DNA of 64,000 bases from Serpula lacrymans var. lacrymans S7.9 (lineage: Eukaryota; Basidiomycota; Agaricomycetes; Boletales; Serpulaceae). Below are positions 46,700 to 58,609 of this stretch, piece after piece (the first letter of the stretch is position 1; every line of letters begins with the position of its first letter). The stretch is taken from assembly GCF_000218685.1 (NCBI RefSeq), contig NW_006763300.1, positions 184,565 to 248,564 of the forward strand, given 5' to 3'. The position numbers were made by a program, and so were the translations under genes. The notes under the pieces are model-generated. The model was not told the DNA's origin and did no database searches. It saw nothing but the letters and a program-made list of their open reading frames with translations.

Positions 46700-47128
46700 T
46701 GCATGCTCTCACACCATGTTACTTAGTAAATAAGATTTGTCCCAATACATTGCTGAAGTACACATGATGATACAAATGACTTGGAGTGTCGCTCACGGCC
46801 GTAAAGAGTGCATCAGGGCGTGTCACGAACTCGAAGGCTCTTAATAGAAGGCATACCACACTGCCACCGTGCAAGGCACGCAGCGTGGCTGTGCTGAATT
46901 TCCTTCCCAATTTTAAGTTTGTGTGACGCGTCACATTCAACAAAGCCCAAACGCGTCCACACGTGATCTGACGCGCAGGTCCATATAAAGCCATGTGTCT
47001 CGATCCCCTTGCACACCTTTTCCATCTTTTTGTCTCTCTTCCATTACCATCCTATCAGCAAATATCCAGCTTGAGTATTTCTATCCACAAACCTTAGTAA
47101 CTCCAATCGCAAAGCAAACAAGTCAGCA
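46700..47128 (+). promoter_or_regulatory. H1 (copy 2) promoter with MCB palindrome
   Basis: Contains the perfect palindrome TGACGCGTCA (46924-46933), a second ACGCGT at 46951-46956 and ACGTGATCTGACGCGC just after. The start codon is about 170-200 bp downstream, with a TATA-like CATATAAAG near 46981. ACGCGT is the MBF site of yeasts, so S-phase expression is likely; inferred. Confidence 0.55.
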
Positions 47129-48133
47129 ATGTCTTCCAACACTTCAGCCTCTCCTCCCCCAATTGAGAAGATTGCAACCCCTGCTTCAAAGGCCACCAAG
47201 TCCAAGTCTAAGACTAAGCAAGTCGTCAGGAAAGTCGCAAGCAAGTCTGCTGCAGCAAAGACGTCGCATCCCTCCTGGAAGGAGATCATCAAAGTGCGTA
47301 TTATCATGTGCGCATATAGTGCTATGTAATTGACTGGGTTACATAATAGGAATGTATCATTGCGAACAAGGAAGATTCACGCACTGGAGTCTCACGATCC
47401 ACAATCAAGAAGGTACGTAACTGTTTCATTCATGAGTATCGTGCATAGGAAGGCTCATAAGTCATAGTTCGCAGAGGAGAAATATAGACTTGACGTTAGC
47501 GGGACGAACCTGTATCAACTTAACCGCGCCATCACCAATGGTGCTGAGCAAGGCGTCTTTGCATTGCCTAAGGGCCCTTCGGGCAAGGTTAAACTTGCAC
47601 CCAAGATCAAACCCGTCGCTGAGGCTGCAAAAGAGGTATGTCCCATCTCGCAATGTATTGTTATGATGACGCTGAACTGAATGCATAGAACTCGAAGCCA
47701 ACATCCTCGAAGAAAGCCGCAGAGCCGGTGAAGAAGGTCGCCAAGAAGCCAGCGTCGACCACTGTTAAGAAGACCGCAGTAGAAAAGAAGAAGACTGTTG
47801 CCGCACCCAAGAAAGTTCTTACTGCTGCTAAGAAGAAGGTAGCTGGCGCATCGAGCAAGAAGCCTGTTGCGAAGTCAACGGCTTCTGCAACGAAAAAATC
47901 TTCGACCGCAAAAACTACAGAAAAGAAGAAGGTAAGTAATTATAATGTGAATGTTTAGTTCGTCGATGATTAATATTGTGTTTTAGGCGGCTGCGAAAGT
48001 CGCTGCTACAAAATCGAAGGCGAAAACGAGCTCAGCTTCCAAGTCCAAAGCCTCCAAGCCAGCATCAGGAAAGGCCAAACCTACCTCTTCAAAGGGTAGA
48101 CCAGTGTCAAGAACCAGGAAGGCTGCGGCTTGA
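47129..48133 (+). CDS. Linker histone H1 (copy 2)
   Basis: Exons 47129-47293, 47350-47412, 47468-47635, 47689-47931 and 47987-48133 give 261 residues. The globular domain is SHPSWKEIIKECIIANKEDS, TGVSRSTIKKFAEEKYRLDV, TNLYQLNRAITNGAEQGVFA and LPKGPSGKVKLAPK. The C-terminal tail (about 140 residues) is almost only Lys, Ala, Ser, Thr, Val and Pro (for example KKPVAKSTASATKKSSTAK), as expected for DNA compaction. Intron positions around the 63 nt exon 2 match copy 1, which lies about 3.1 kb away on the opposite strand. The promoter differs from that of copy 1, so the two may be used at different times. The 3' side is convergent with WDR24. Confidence 0.95.
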
Positions 48134-48596
48134 GCATTTTCTTTTTACTTGTTAGTTCTCGTTCATACCATAGACCCTTCCTCCCGATGTTTGTTTCTAT
48201 CTCTTGTGTGGTGTAGCGGTGCCACTAATCAGTCCGTGGCTTGTATTCATTCCGGGTGTCACTATGCTTAGTTACCTACCTTATTGTATGTACTTGTACT
48301 TGATAAGATTATTGGAAATTATTGTATTTGAGGTACAATATATTGCAAGTGCTGGTGCTTGAATTTATTCGATGTCATCCGCACTTCAGATTCATGAGTC
48401 AAAGTATCCAAATTGGCAACTTGGCTTTATGATATAAACAGCGATGATACGTCAACTGTGAAATGAACCGCACATGACTCGACCTAGCTCACCTGAAGGT
48501 TCTCATATATACCAACATAGGGTGGTATGGTAGGATTAATTGAAGATAATATGAAAAACCTGATGATACTCTAACCAAGAGGGTATCTTGCAAGTG
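48134..48596. other. Convergent 3' flank, no gene
   Basis: 463 bp between the stops of H1 copy 2 and WDR24. Holds 3' UTR sequence of both. No other feature seen. Confidence 0.55.
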
Positions 48597-51500
48597 TTAT
48601 AGATCACTGCCCTCATTCTTCGCAGCAGCCCAGCAATGATGGCCACATCCAGCAGCGCACATATGCCCCATAAGTTGAGCAGATCCTAGAGTAGACGTTG
48701 CGCTAGCGAAAACATCCGATGAAGGGGCGCTGCCATCGGTATCGCCAAGGCTCAACGAAGGACTGTCGCGGGCTACGAGATGAGCCATATTCTCATCACC
48801 AAACGGAGTCGGCCCCTTGACTTCTACCAAGGGACGTCCCATATAGTATCTTCTGTAGCATTCTTGATGACCACCGTGTTCGCAGATAGAACACTGAAAC
48901 ATCAGAGCCTTGACAGGTAAATGGCTTTGTAACCCCACCCCAGAATCAGCAGTGCATCGATAATCCTAATTTACAACGTACCATATGGCGCATTTAAAAG
49001 CCTTGCGGCAAGCATTACAATATGAGAAAGCTCCTTTCTTAGAGGAGCCATTTCGTTGCGAGGTAGACAGATTAACGGGCTTGCGACAATTTCCACATGC
49101 TGTATACACTGTGGTCTCCAACTGATTAAATACCGATAGTTGAGCACCGCCTTTCCAGAAACAACTAGACATACAACTTACCTTGGTCATGTTACATACA
49201 TCATTGACACCAGAGAATTTTCGCAAATAAGCCGCAGATGTGTCGAGGCGTAGTCGAGTCAGTATGTCTGAAGAATGGTTAGGCAATATATATGACATAG
49301 GTGTTTGTTCGTACCGATATATGACTCGACAAAGCGTAAGAGTCTCGATTTGCTAATTGAAAGCTCTTGGCCTGCTACCAGAGAAAGCATCGTGCACATT
49401 TGCACGTCACCCTATCATATCGACCTTCAGCACTGATCTTAGGGAGTGAACATTCTAACTCTCACCTCGTCTGCATACTGCTCCAAGGCATCCCGGAGTG
49501 CTTGCCAACCTATATCACGCAGCTTCGCCTCTTCTTCTTGAACAAGCTCCTTTCTCTGTCGGCTGATCTGTACCTTACACATTGAAGGGAATGTACGCTC
49601 TTCGTCACCACAGTCTTTGAATTGAGGTGCAGAGTCACCAGAAAAGACCTGCGATATCTTCCGTTTGTGAGACGTCAATGGCTGTTTATCGACCGACTTG
49701 TTGCTATAGACGCCTCGAGCAGTGTCATCTATTGCGAGCTCTGCGTCAAATTCCTGATCTCTTGCAGACGCATCTCCTGCAATCACGGTTCTTATAGAGT
49801 TTTGCGATTCTTGCTTGATCAAAGCGCGATGCGACAAGGGAGCAGCTAAAGAAGCTACAGTGGAGCTACGACTACGTGACTTGACACGGCTGGATTGTTT
49901 TCTCAGCGAGCTTGACTTTCGCGTCCTGTTGCGAGCAGCATTTGAGCTACTAGATTCTGTATCGGTAGAACCTGGTGATGGAGAAGCTTCGCCTTCGCTA
50001 TGATCTTCGCCTTCATCATCTGTCCACTCCTCCTGGCCCGCAATATGTGACAGAGGACTTGGGTGTGTAGGCACCCTGGTTGGCTTAGTGTACGGGGATA
50101 TGAGTGGGCGAAGGCCAGTTTCCTCATCACTATTACTGCAATAACCATCTTTTCCGGGGTCTTCAGAGTCATCGTTCTCAGACGAATCGGAATCGTCAAG
50201 GGCACCTTCACCTACATGCCGAAGATTACTATGACTTCTGGAACTCTCGCTAGGGTTTTCGCTAGTCGTGTTTGAAGTGACGGAGGGGCGACTAAGGACA
50301 GAAGGCCGCCGAACAAATCCTGTGTTCGACTCACGGTGAGAAAACACCGACGGCTGCCTGGGGGTTGCTAGTGGTAAGGCGCTTAGAGGACGACGAGGAG
50401 AAGACGAAGCGGAAGATACAGGAGTCAAATTCCGTGAATTTGAGGGCACTTTAGTTACAACTTCTGCCTCAACGTCGTGCCTGGAGGCTGGGCTACGCTG
50501 AGTTTGAGGCAGCTGCACTAGAGAATCAGAAGAGGTCGCACGCTTCGACGCAAATTTGGATGGTGTAGAGCTGATTGTTGGCAACGCTGCTGGCGCAGAT
50601 ATGGAATGTGGGAGTGGTGGATTAGTAGCTGGAGCGGGTGCCGGAAGCGATTCACAATAGTTGTCAGGAATGATGTCGGTCAATAAAGACGCTAGTAATA
50701 ACCAGACCTGGGATGCTTGGACCTTGCCTGCTTGTATAGCGATCTTATACGAAGAATCAACAACACAGTCAACAAGATGATGATATATACTAACCTCTGA
50801 GTTCATTATACATATATGCTGACGATCAGCTCCTTCAAACACGTACTCCCGGGCAAGTTTTGAAAGAGCTTCTGAATTCTGGTCGCTACTGCTCTGGGTA
50901 TACATACCCATACTCTGTAATCCTGGCACGCGGGCACCATCGCCGAGGGTTTTGAACTTCATCTTACGATCCTTAATAAGCTGTCGCTTTTCTGGATTTC
51001 TGGAATTTGTAGCATATTAGTATATGAGTTTCTAACAAAGCCCCAAGTAAACGTACAGGTCATCATAAGGAACTTCACAACGTGTCTGCCTGTCAGATAC
51101 AAAAGCCAGGGATCCAGAAATGCCCCATGAAAGAGACACGCGAGGAACAGCGCTGATAGGTTTCACTGACTGCCTCAAATCAAGCTGTGCGAAAGTTCCA
51201 GAGGCATGTTGTGCCCACATAGAATGCGAATCACAAAATGCGATATCTGATTATTTTGGATGAGTACCTTATGAAAACTGTTACAGTAGAAGTGCACACG
51301 TACCCGTGACCGCACCCTCTATGAAAGAGGCTTCCACTGTCCATTTAGCAATCCAACCTCTTCTGACATCCCATATTTCTACAGCATCTCCCACTACGTT
51401 CTTGCTATCTGACACCTTACCTTCGTTTCCGATTCGTAAAGCTAGTTCAGAGGGGGGCATGCGCGGGCTTGTTAAAGTACCAGTGCCAACAATATTGTGC

Positions 51501-52896
51501 ATGAGATCAGGATTGGAACCATAACCAAGCTCTGCATTCGAGACCAAAGCAAGTTCACATGGATAATCTGGTCGCCAAAGAACACGGCGAACAGGATATG
51601 CGGGGTGCAATGTATAAGTCGGCTTGTGAGGAATGTGAGAATTAGCCCCTGTTGCTGTTAAATCCCATATCTAATAATCGTGGGATTGGAAAGTAAACTA
51701 ATTAGACTCGTCACGTTCTACAGGGGTAGCCACCAAACCTTGACAGTGTGGTCCAAGCCGCCACTAACGACCCAACCTCCTTCGATGTTTGGCGTACCCT
51801 CAGATCCTGATGAGGTATCTGCAGTAGAGGTAGCATTGCACCAATCAAGGGAGAGGATAGATCCAGAGTGGGCAACAGGAAGACGATCTAATTGTCCTCG
51901 TTGGCCCATTTTCAGATCCCACCTTTGACAAATCCTGTGAAGACGTGACATGACAGGATGCAAAAGCTACAAACCGGTATATACTACCGTTGTCCAAGCC
52001 TACAACAGCCTGGAGAGGAGATGATAAACTTGGAGAAAATACCAAGCTACGGACAGAAGTCGGATGATGAATTTTCATCAAAGATCTCGACATATCTCGC
52101 AGGTCCTGACATGCAACACCTGTGAGTCAAAGTGCGCATATGCGAAATTATTCATACGCACCCAAACGCGCACATCCCCATCAGCAGACCCAGTAATACA
52201 GTAATAATGAACGATGCGCGAGTAGGAAAGCTTTTGAATGGACCGAACGTGATCTCTTGTTCTGCGTTCTACCATCATATAAATTGTGGTATCACTGAGT
52301 TATAAGTCCCCCAACATAGTAACATACCAAATTTCGATTGCCCCGACTTGTCGATATCCCACATTATGAGATCGCCGTTTCTCGCACTTGTTAGTATCTT
52401 ACGGTCAAATGCTTTAGGGTGTATAAGCCCTGTTGTAGGTTCAGACTTGTATCATAATGAGGGCATACCTCCATAGCCCCAAGCAACATCTGTACTAGCA
52501 CTGTCCATTTTCAAGCCACTACCATCCCAAAGATTGCGGGTAGAATCAATCCTATGACCGCCACGACCAATGGACGACTTGTGATCTGCATTTGAAACTT
52601 GAGAAGGCCCCGACATGGTAAGAATTCGGAGAGCTTTGACAACTGGATGAGTATCTTTGACAAGCCCAGACCGATATGTACACACATTCTTTGCCCGCAA
52701 CAACACATCTCGTGCCGTCCTCACTTTTGGCTATTGTGCCTCCGCCATTTGGCGTTGTGCGATGCATGCGCACGCTGCGTAGAGGACCCTGATAGCCATG
52801 TTTGCGTGAATCAGAGTAAAAGTCTGATAATGCGCTCTTGGAAACATCGTGACCTGAAAGATGATAGTTAAATGGTCGCCTGTTATGGGATTGCAT
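48597..52896 (-). CDS. WDR24: WDR24 / SEA2, GATOR2 (SEACAT) subunit
   Basis: Component of the SEA/GATOR2 complex on the vacuole or lysosome that controls TORC1 in response to amino acids. The N-terminal exon is 52896-52686 (MQSHNRRPFNYHLSGHDVSK), followed by WD-repeat exons such as RNGDLIMWDIDKSGQSKF, ITGSADGDVRVWVRMN, SGLDHTVKVWW-type and VGDAVEIWDVRRGWIAKW. A long disordered Ser-rich middle comes from the large exon ending near 49467. The C-terminal RING-like zinc module is intact: CGNCRKPV, YCNACRKAFKCAICSICEHG, GHQECYRRYY and HMCAAGCGHHCW. Zinc ligands match WDR24. The start codon lies only 158 bp from that of the complex I gene on the other strand. The ATG at 52955 is in another frame and unlikely. 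Middle exon ends are approximate. Confidence 0.9.
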
Positions 52897-53054
52897 CTGG
52901 CTGCATGCGCGAGAGAGCAAGCAACAGAGTTGCCTGCAAGTTGAATGGTGTTCATGCCCTAGTCCATGGACTATGGTCCGTGGGAATATAAGTGCAGGAC
53001 GGTCTTCTTCCACCTTTTCCCTCCAAGTTTACATTCTCTGGCTCGCTGGTCGAA

Positions 53055-54071
53055 ATGTTTGCTGCAAGGTTGCTTCGGGTGTCACAGCGCGTACACTGCC
53101 CTTCATTGGCCTCGAGAAACATATCCACGACTTCCTCGAGGCATTCTGACGCTCTTTTTGTGGTGAGTGGGACTCGTTTGGCACCTAAAGAATCATCTAA
53201 ACTGGCGTAGCATCGGGACACTTCGTATAACAACCCGAAGGTATGGTCGTTCTTGGGACTAATGAAAGTCCTACCTCAATTCAATGCCTCCCTCTGCTCT
53301 AGATTCCCTTTGAATTTACATCAGATAATATTAAGAGGGCAGAAGAAATCATCTCCCGTTATCCTCCACAATATAAGAAGGCAGCAGTGATCCCTCTTTT
53401 GGACTTGGGACAGAGGCAGAACAAAGGATGGACGAGCATCAGTGTCATGAATTACGTGGCTAAATTTCTCGAAATGCCTCCCATGCGAGTCTATGAAGTC
53501 GCAACTTTCTACACCATGTTCAACCGGTCCGTACCATGTCTGCTCATGTAAGTTGAGAGACCCTGACAAGTTGCATAGGGAACCTATAGGCGAGAATTTC
53601 GTACAAGTATGCACTACTACGCCATGCATGCTTCGTGGTTCTACCGAAATCTTGGACACAGTCTGTGGTCACCTCGGCGGTATTAAACCGGGAGAGACAA
53701 CGAAAGATGGCAAGTTCACGGTCATTGAAGTCGAATGTCAGGGCGCTTGTAGTAATGCTCCAATGATGGTGATCAATGATGATTTCTACGTATGTCCATC
53801 GACTCTGTGTAGATACACTGTCGCTCATACCTTCGTTATAGGAGGATTTGACGTCGGCCACCACGACGAAAATATTGGACGCATTTACGAAAGGGCAAAA
53901 GCCGAAGCCTGGACCTCAAAGCGGGCGATACACCAGCGAGAACTCAGCTGGTTTGACGTCGCTTACTTCCAAAGTCAGTAATGATTCTACCAAGAATACC
54001 TGGCCTGTTAATGACTGCCCATTTTCTAGCCGTATGGCCCTGGAGAATTCTGTACTCCAGAGTTCAGCTAG
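53055..54071 (+). CDS. NDUFV2: NADH-ubiquinone oxidoreductase 24 kDa subunit (NDUFV2)
   Basis: Matrix-arm subunit of mitochondrial complex I that carries the N1a [2Fe-2S] cluster. Exons 53055-53162, 53211-53240, 53303-53526, 53579-53789, 53842-53973 and 54030-54071 give 248 residues. The presequence is [20 protein letters not shown]. The body has [40 protein letters not shown] and [14 protein letters not shown]. Cluster ligands are present: [13 protein letters not shown] and, about 36 residues on, [17 protein letters not shown], the C-x4-C...C-x3-C pattern. The C-terminus [20 protein letters not shown] ends CTPEFS across the last intron. Complete and of normal length. Confidence 0.97.
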
Positions 54072-54193
54072 ACGTCTTATCGTTTTGTTGATAGCTGTGC
54101 ATAGAGTGTTACATACGACATATGAGACTTGCCAAGTAATACACCCTTAAATAGCAAAAACGGTTCCAATCTCTATCGAAAACTCAGTAACTC

Positions 54194-56268
54194 TCAGTCG
54201 TCTCCTTCCCCATCATCATACCCGTGTCCGCCGTAACCGCCTTCAGGCAACCTCTCAATCATGTATCTGTGAATGGATAGCGACATAAGTTACTAGAGGC
54301 CTGAATGATCTTTCAAGGGCTTACTCGATCTCTTCCTTAAGATCATCGCAATACGTATCTTGTGTATATGTTAGTTCGAGGATGCGGAATAAATCAAGAA
54401 ATATTTACCCAAAGGAAGATCGTGCTTATCGTGACCTAAAAGTGGAAGTCGGTAACTGAATCAAAAATTGTATAGTTTGTAAAAGTTACCGAAAGGCATT
54501 TCAACCTCATCTGCTATTCCTTCTATACCCATAAATGTGAATGCGACGACAGTGACTATAGGTATCGTTCCCCAACCAAGGTCGGTGACCAAGGTGAATG
54601 GAAGTGCGAAAAGATAAAGTGTAACACATTGTTTCAAATGGATACCATCTATTACTTCAAGTCAGCAGCGTATCATAGCATATTCTATCCGAGAGGAGCT
54701 CACAGGACACTGGTATGGGCGTATTGGCAACCCGTTCCATAGAGGACATCTGGTCCACCATCGATTGAACTCTGAAACACTTGTTAAATAATAAATCTCC
54801 ACAGAACCTGTATTCCAACTCACAATGCGCTCATCGCATTTGTGCCTATGTCGATGTCAGTTCATCATGATCGAAGATAGGATATATGCGAATGTTTTCT
54901 CACCTGCCGGACCAACAGTTTCAAGCAAACCCTCACGCTTAAATTTGAATATGGCGCTTGATAGTTCGTGAGCGATCCTGTCGACCTTGTGTTTAGCGGC
55001 TCGTCTAATAAATCCACCATACAGAAGAAAAACCCACATCAAAGGAAGCGGAAAAGACAGGCGATCGGCATATGGATGGAACTCAACAGTCTGGTGACTT
55101 TTTGAGAGCAGAGGAGTGTTCTGACCAGAAAGGTTTTTCTTACTACGCTTGGGCCTCACCCTTTTGGTCGCGTCAGGCGACTCAGGTCCACTAGTCGAAC
55201 CGTTCTGACCCGTCACTGCATGTTTAGTGGCAGAATAGGCCACCGTGGGTGAGGAATGTTGAGTATTATACCCCACCTCGTCGAAGCGAGCAAAAGATGG
55301 TGGTAAGATGCCGGTATAATCATCATGATGAATACCATCCTCGCCACGAAGGTAGTGTTTCACTGCATACGCAAACGCAAGACAATAGCGGAGCGCCTCA
55401 ACTTTCTGACGGTGGAGTTGAGAGGCAGTGAGGTTTGATACAGGAGTTTTGCCCTTGATGTGTGCGGATAGAGGTTGTTCATCTGTAGGTGGCAACGAGA
55501 CATGAACCCAGATCATACGGGAAAGATTGCGTATCTGATCGTGCTGTGAACTTAGCTGTTCCATCAATAGTCTAATGTACGAACGTTAGATGTGATAGTG
55601 GAGAATGATTTTCTCCCGTCCCAGTAACGATCATATGAAGTACTGAAAAACAATTGAGATAAACCTTCACGGGGGGTTATAAAGAATGTACACATGCCTA
55701 TTCCTAATAGCAGATAGATGTCAAGTTTATAGCCTGGGGATGGTGAAAGTAAGTAAGCTTACCTGAAAACCAGTATGAGACCAACCTGTGATACAGAACA
55801 AAGGTATTGAACAAAACTTTGTAGCCCGACAACGAAAACATACATACTACGACAGAAAGAAGGGGCACCACAGAATTTGTGATAACAAGATGCTTTCCTT
55901 TGGACCATGCATAAGTAACGAGAGCAGCAAAAATCGTGACTGTCAGGACGGGTCCTATTATATGCGATATGATCTGAACGAATACTGATAATTATCTCGA
56001 GATAATTCAAGGCGAAGAACATGACGTACACTTCCTTTCACGCGGAAAACATCGGGAAGCCAAGAGTACTATTCATCAGTTCATGGTGAATGCTTATGTC
56101 CTCGCTCATCTCAAGAAAAGCTGAATGTAATCACTTTGCGCAAATGCTTCCTTCGAATTCTTGGGGGCTAAATCACGTATTTGTATATGGGTCGCTGCAG
56201 CAAGAGCAGGTTGACATTACCTTCAGAGACAACGCCAGACTGAACTTGGAGTTCTTTACAGAGGACAT
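54194..56268 (-). CDS. Bestrophin-type anion channel (RFP-TM/UPF0187 family)
   Basis: Membrane protein related to bestrophins, pentameric chloride channels. Exons are short at the start: 56268-56221, 56167-56135, 56068-56032, 55984-55848, 55785-55763, 55642-55585 and 55534 down, with at least three more to the stop at 54194. The N-terminus MSSVKNSKFSLALSLKPPRI continues to RKYSWLPDVFRVKG, then membrane segment IIGPVLTVTIFAALVTYAW, SVVPLLSVVVGLILVFR and the family turn TSYDRYWDGRK followed by NIRNLSRMIWV. A disordered stretch is inserted in the middle (about residues 200-260). The C-terminal half has SFPLPLMWVFLLYGGFIRR and TIPIVTVVAFTFMGIEGIAD, followed by DEVEMPFGHDKHDLPLD, a bestrophin hallmark. 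Acidic tail. In fungi its role is not known. Confidence 0.88.
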
Positions 56269-56756
56269 AACAACGAACCAAAGCACCTTTCAGCTATATC
56301 TCGTGTTCCAGAGAACCTGCAGTACGTCGAGAAGGTTAATGATTCTAGAGGTTTCGTAGGCTTGGTGCTAAAGGCAGCCTGCGTGAGCCAGCTACGTGTA
56401 TGTGCGTGGTGTATTACTGCAACTGCAATGGGATAGTCGATAGTTCACCGGCGTGAGAAAACAGTGCCATCGCATTATTTTTATTGTTAATTGCTCGAAC
56501 ATGTACAAATATGCGTTTTTGAACAAAGTCTGGAGGATATCAAAAGGTACAGTGCAAAGAATATACAGGTTGTTGGTGAACTTCGCACGATGATAATAAA
56601 ACATTAGGGCCTTGACGATGCTGCGATACTATGTCCGAGAAAATAATCGATGCCGGTGTAGTGACGTTTGTTTCGAAAAGCTTGATTGAAAAAACATCGT
56701 GATATATGACTATCACTGAATGGTGACGCGAGAGCTTTACGAGTAATTTTCCTTAA
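56269..56756. other. Intergenic region between TEA factor 3' end and bestrophin start
   Basis: 488 bp. Should hold the bestrophin promoter and the 3' UTR of the TEA factor gene (both minus). Nothing else recognised. Confidence 0.5.
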
Positions 56757-58343
56757 TTAGATAGGGGAGACAGAACTTCCCGTAGCTGTCTGGTTTTCCG
56801 GTTGAGAATACGCCGCCGGGTACAAAGGTGTGGGCTTGATGATAAGAGGCGACGCTGGAGGGTCCTCGGCTAGAGATACAGACATATGCATGCGTGATGA
56901 GAGAACATTCGAAGTAGAATGATCCATGGAAACCAATGGACTCGAGGCAGAGGGAAATGAAATAGTGTTTTGCGGATGCAAGTAAGACAGGCGTTTAGGC
57001 AGGCTCGAATAAGACGCGTGACCTAGATTGAAACGCGAAGTGAAACGGTAAATTTCTGATAAAGGCTGCACATAACTCTGAGCTGCGCAAAGGTCGGCGC
57101 ATTGCTCAGGAGATGTGTTTTGATGGCTGGAAGGTGGGACTGAAAGATTGTGAGGAGAAGATGAAGACCAAGTCCATCGGAAGCCCGATGTTTCTTGTGG
57201 GTTTCTCTTTTTTTCCTGCCGGAAAGCTTGAGGAGGTTGTAGAGGGATAGGTAGTAATTGCTCGACGGGAGTCAGCAGATCACTACAAGGGAGTCCTACC
57301 ATCGTAAAACCAGAGCTGTCATGGTGTAAGGGGTTGTACTGGGTTTGCGGATCACCTGTGCAGAACATTTGGAAAGGAAAAGCAGACCGAGGGGGCTCTA
57401 ATTGATCATGTGACACTGGAATATTAGAAGCCAACCGACGCATGGACATGGACGGGTAGGTTGTACTTAGCTCCAGATGGTAAGGTGGATAGCTTTGAGG
57501 ATCCTCCAGGTCTATAGGCTGTAAGGCGTGATACCTGTAACCAGGATATTCGTTCTCTGTTGATTTTTCAGAACCAGGAGTAGCTTGGTGATTCGGCGGG
57601 CGATTAGCTGAGGCCAGTGGTGAACAGGGAGCCGATGCATGGCGACGGGTATGCTCTTCATCCAACAAGAAGTCGGGTGGTTGATAGTCACAGGAGCTAA
57701 AGAAATTGGGATTAAAAGGAGGACCCTGTGAAAAGGAATTAAGTGTGATCGCTTCAACGACCGCCGCACAAAAAGTTAATATTACACATTCTACATTATG
57801 GAGAGGTTGCTCCAAGTCGTCCGATCCACTAACATTAGACAGCGTAAATGTTGAGGGAGACCGAGGTAGTTCTGATAATAAAGTTCTCACTATGACGCAA
57901 TCATTAACGACGGAAGCAGCGGTATCAGAATATGACAAACTAGTGGAGTCGCCTCTGTGGATTTTCTTTAACCTTTGCAAGTGGCTGGAAACCTGTTTTC
58001 GGGTGCGGTTTTTCCCCGTTTTGTGTAGGATATATGATTGAATAAGCTGACAACGACCGAATGACTTGATGCGTGAAGGTATGGAGTCTATGTCCTCAGA
58101 ATTTACGGCTTCTTTCGGCAACTGATAGTACTTGAGACGACGTTTTCCCATAGGAGGGTATATAGCAACCGCTTGATAAGAGAGCATCAGCGAGCGTGTC
58201 ATTGGTTAGGATACCCATTGCATACCTTCCATAAATGCAGTATGGACGTCTTCTGTCCAAATATCTTCATAGCGTGATGATTTACTATTCTGTGCAGCAG
58301 CGGCTATTGACATATTTTCTTCTGAACATGACATTGGTGTCAT
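56757..58343 (-). CDS. TEA/ATTS domain transcription factor (TEC1/AbaA type)
   Basis: DNA-binding regulator of the family that controls filamentation (TEC1) or spore formation (AbaA) in ascomycetes. Exons 58343-58226 and 58171-56757 give up to 510 residues. The TEA domain is residues about 26-110: RYEDIWTEDVHTAFMEAVAI, PPMGKRRLKYYQL, a 20-residue loop, then GRCQLIQSYILHKTGKNRTR and KQVSSHLQRLKK, the recognition helix. The intron sits inside helix 1. The rest is Pro/Ser-rich with no known fold. A 69 nt stretch (from GTAGAATG near 57794 down to TTTTCACAG) looks like a third, stop-free intron; removing it drops 23 residues. The ATG at 58343 is the first true ATG in frame. CACGTG and ACGCGT lie upstream (58455-58469). 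Confidence 0.9.
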
Positions 58344-58609
58344 TTTATTGGTTATAGGTGTCGCTGAGTCGATGGCGAAAGGTTTCAAGCAAAGCTCCTC
58401 TTGTGATTGTGAAAGTTGGATTTTGTAGGAGTGGGTGGGGTGGGCGTGGGAAATACGCGTCAATCACGTGACTTACAGAAAGATATCACATGGCCATGAC
58501 GTAGCGACCCTTGACTTGGACTGTCGAGTCGCCTCTACAGTAAACGTTTTAACTTGAAATCCGTCCATTTATCTGAACAGCGTGTTCTTTTCTTGTTCCC
58601 AGTTCTCAG

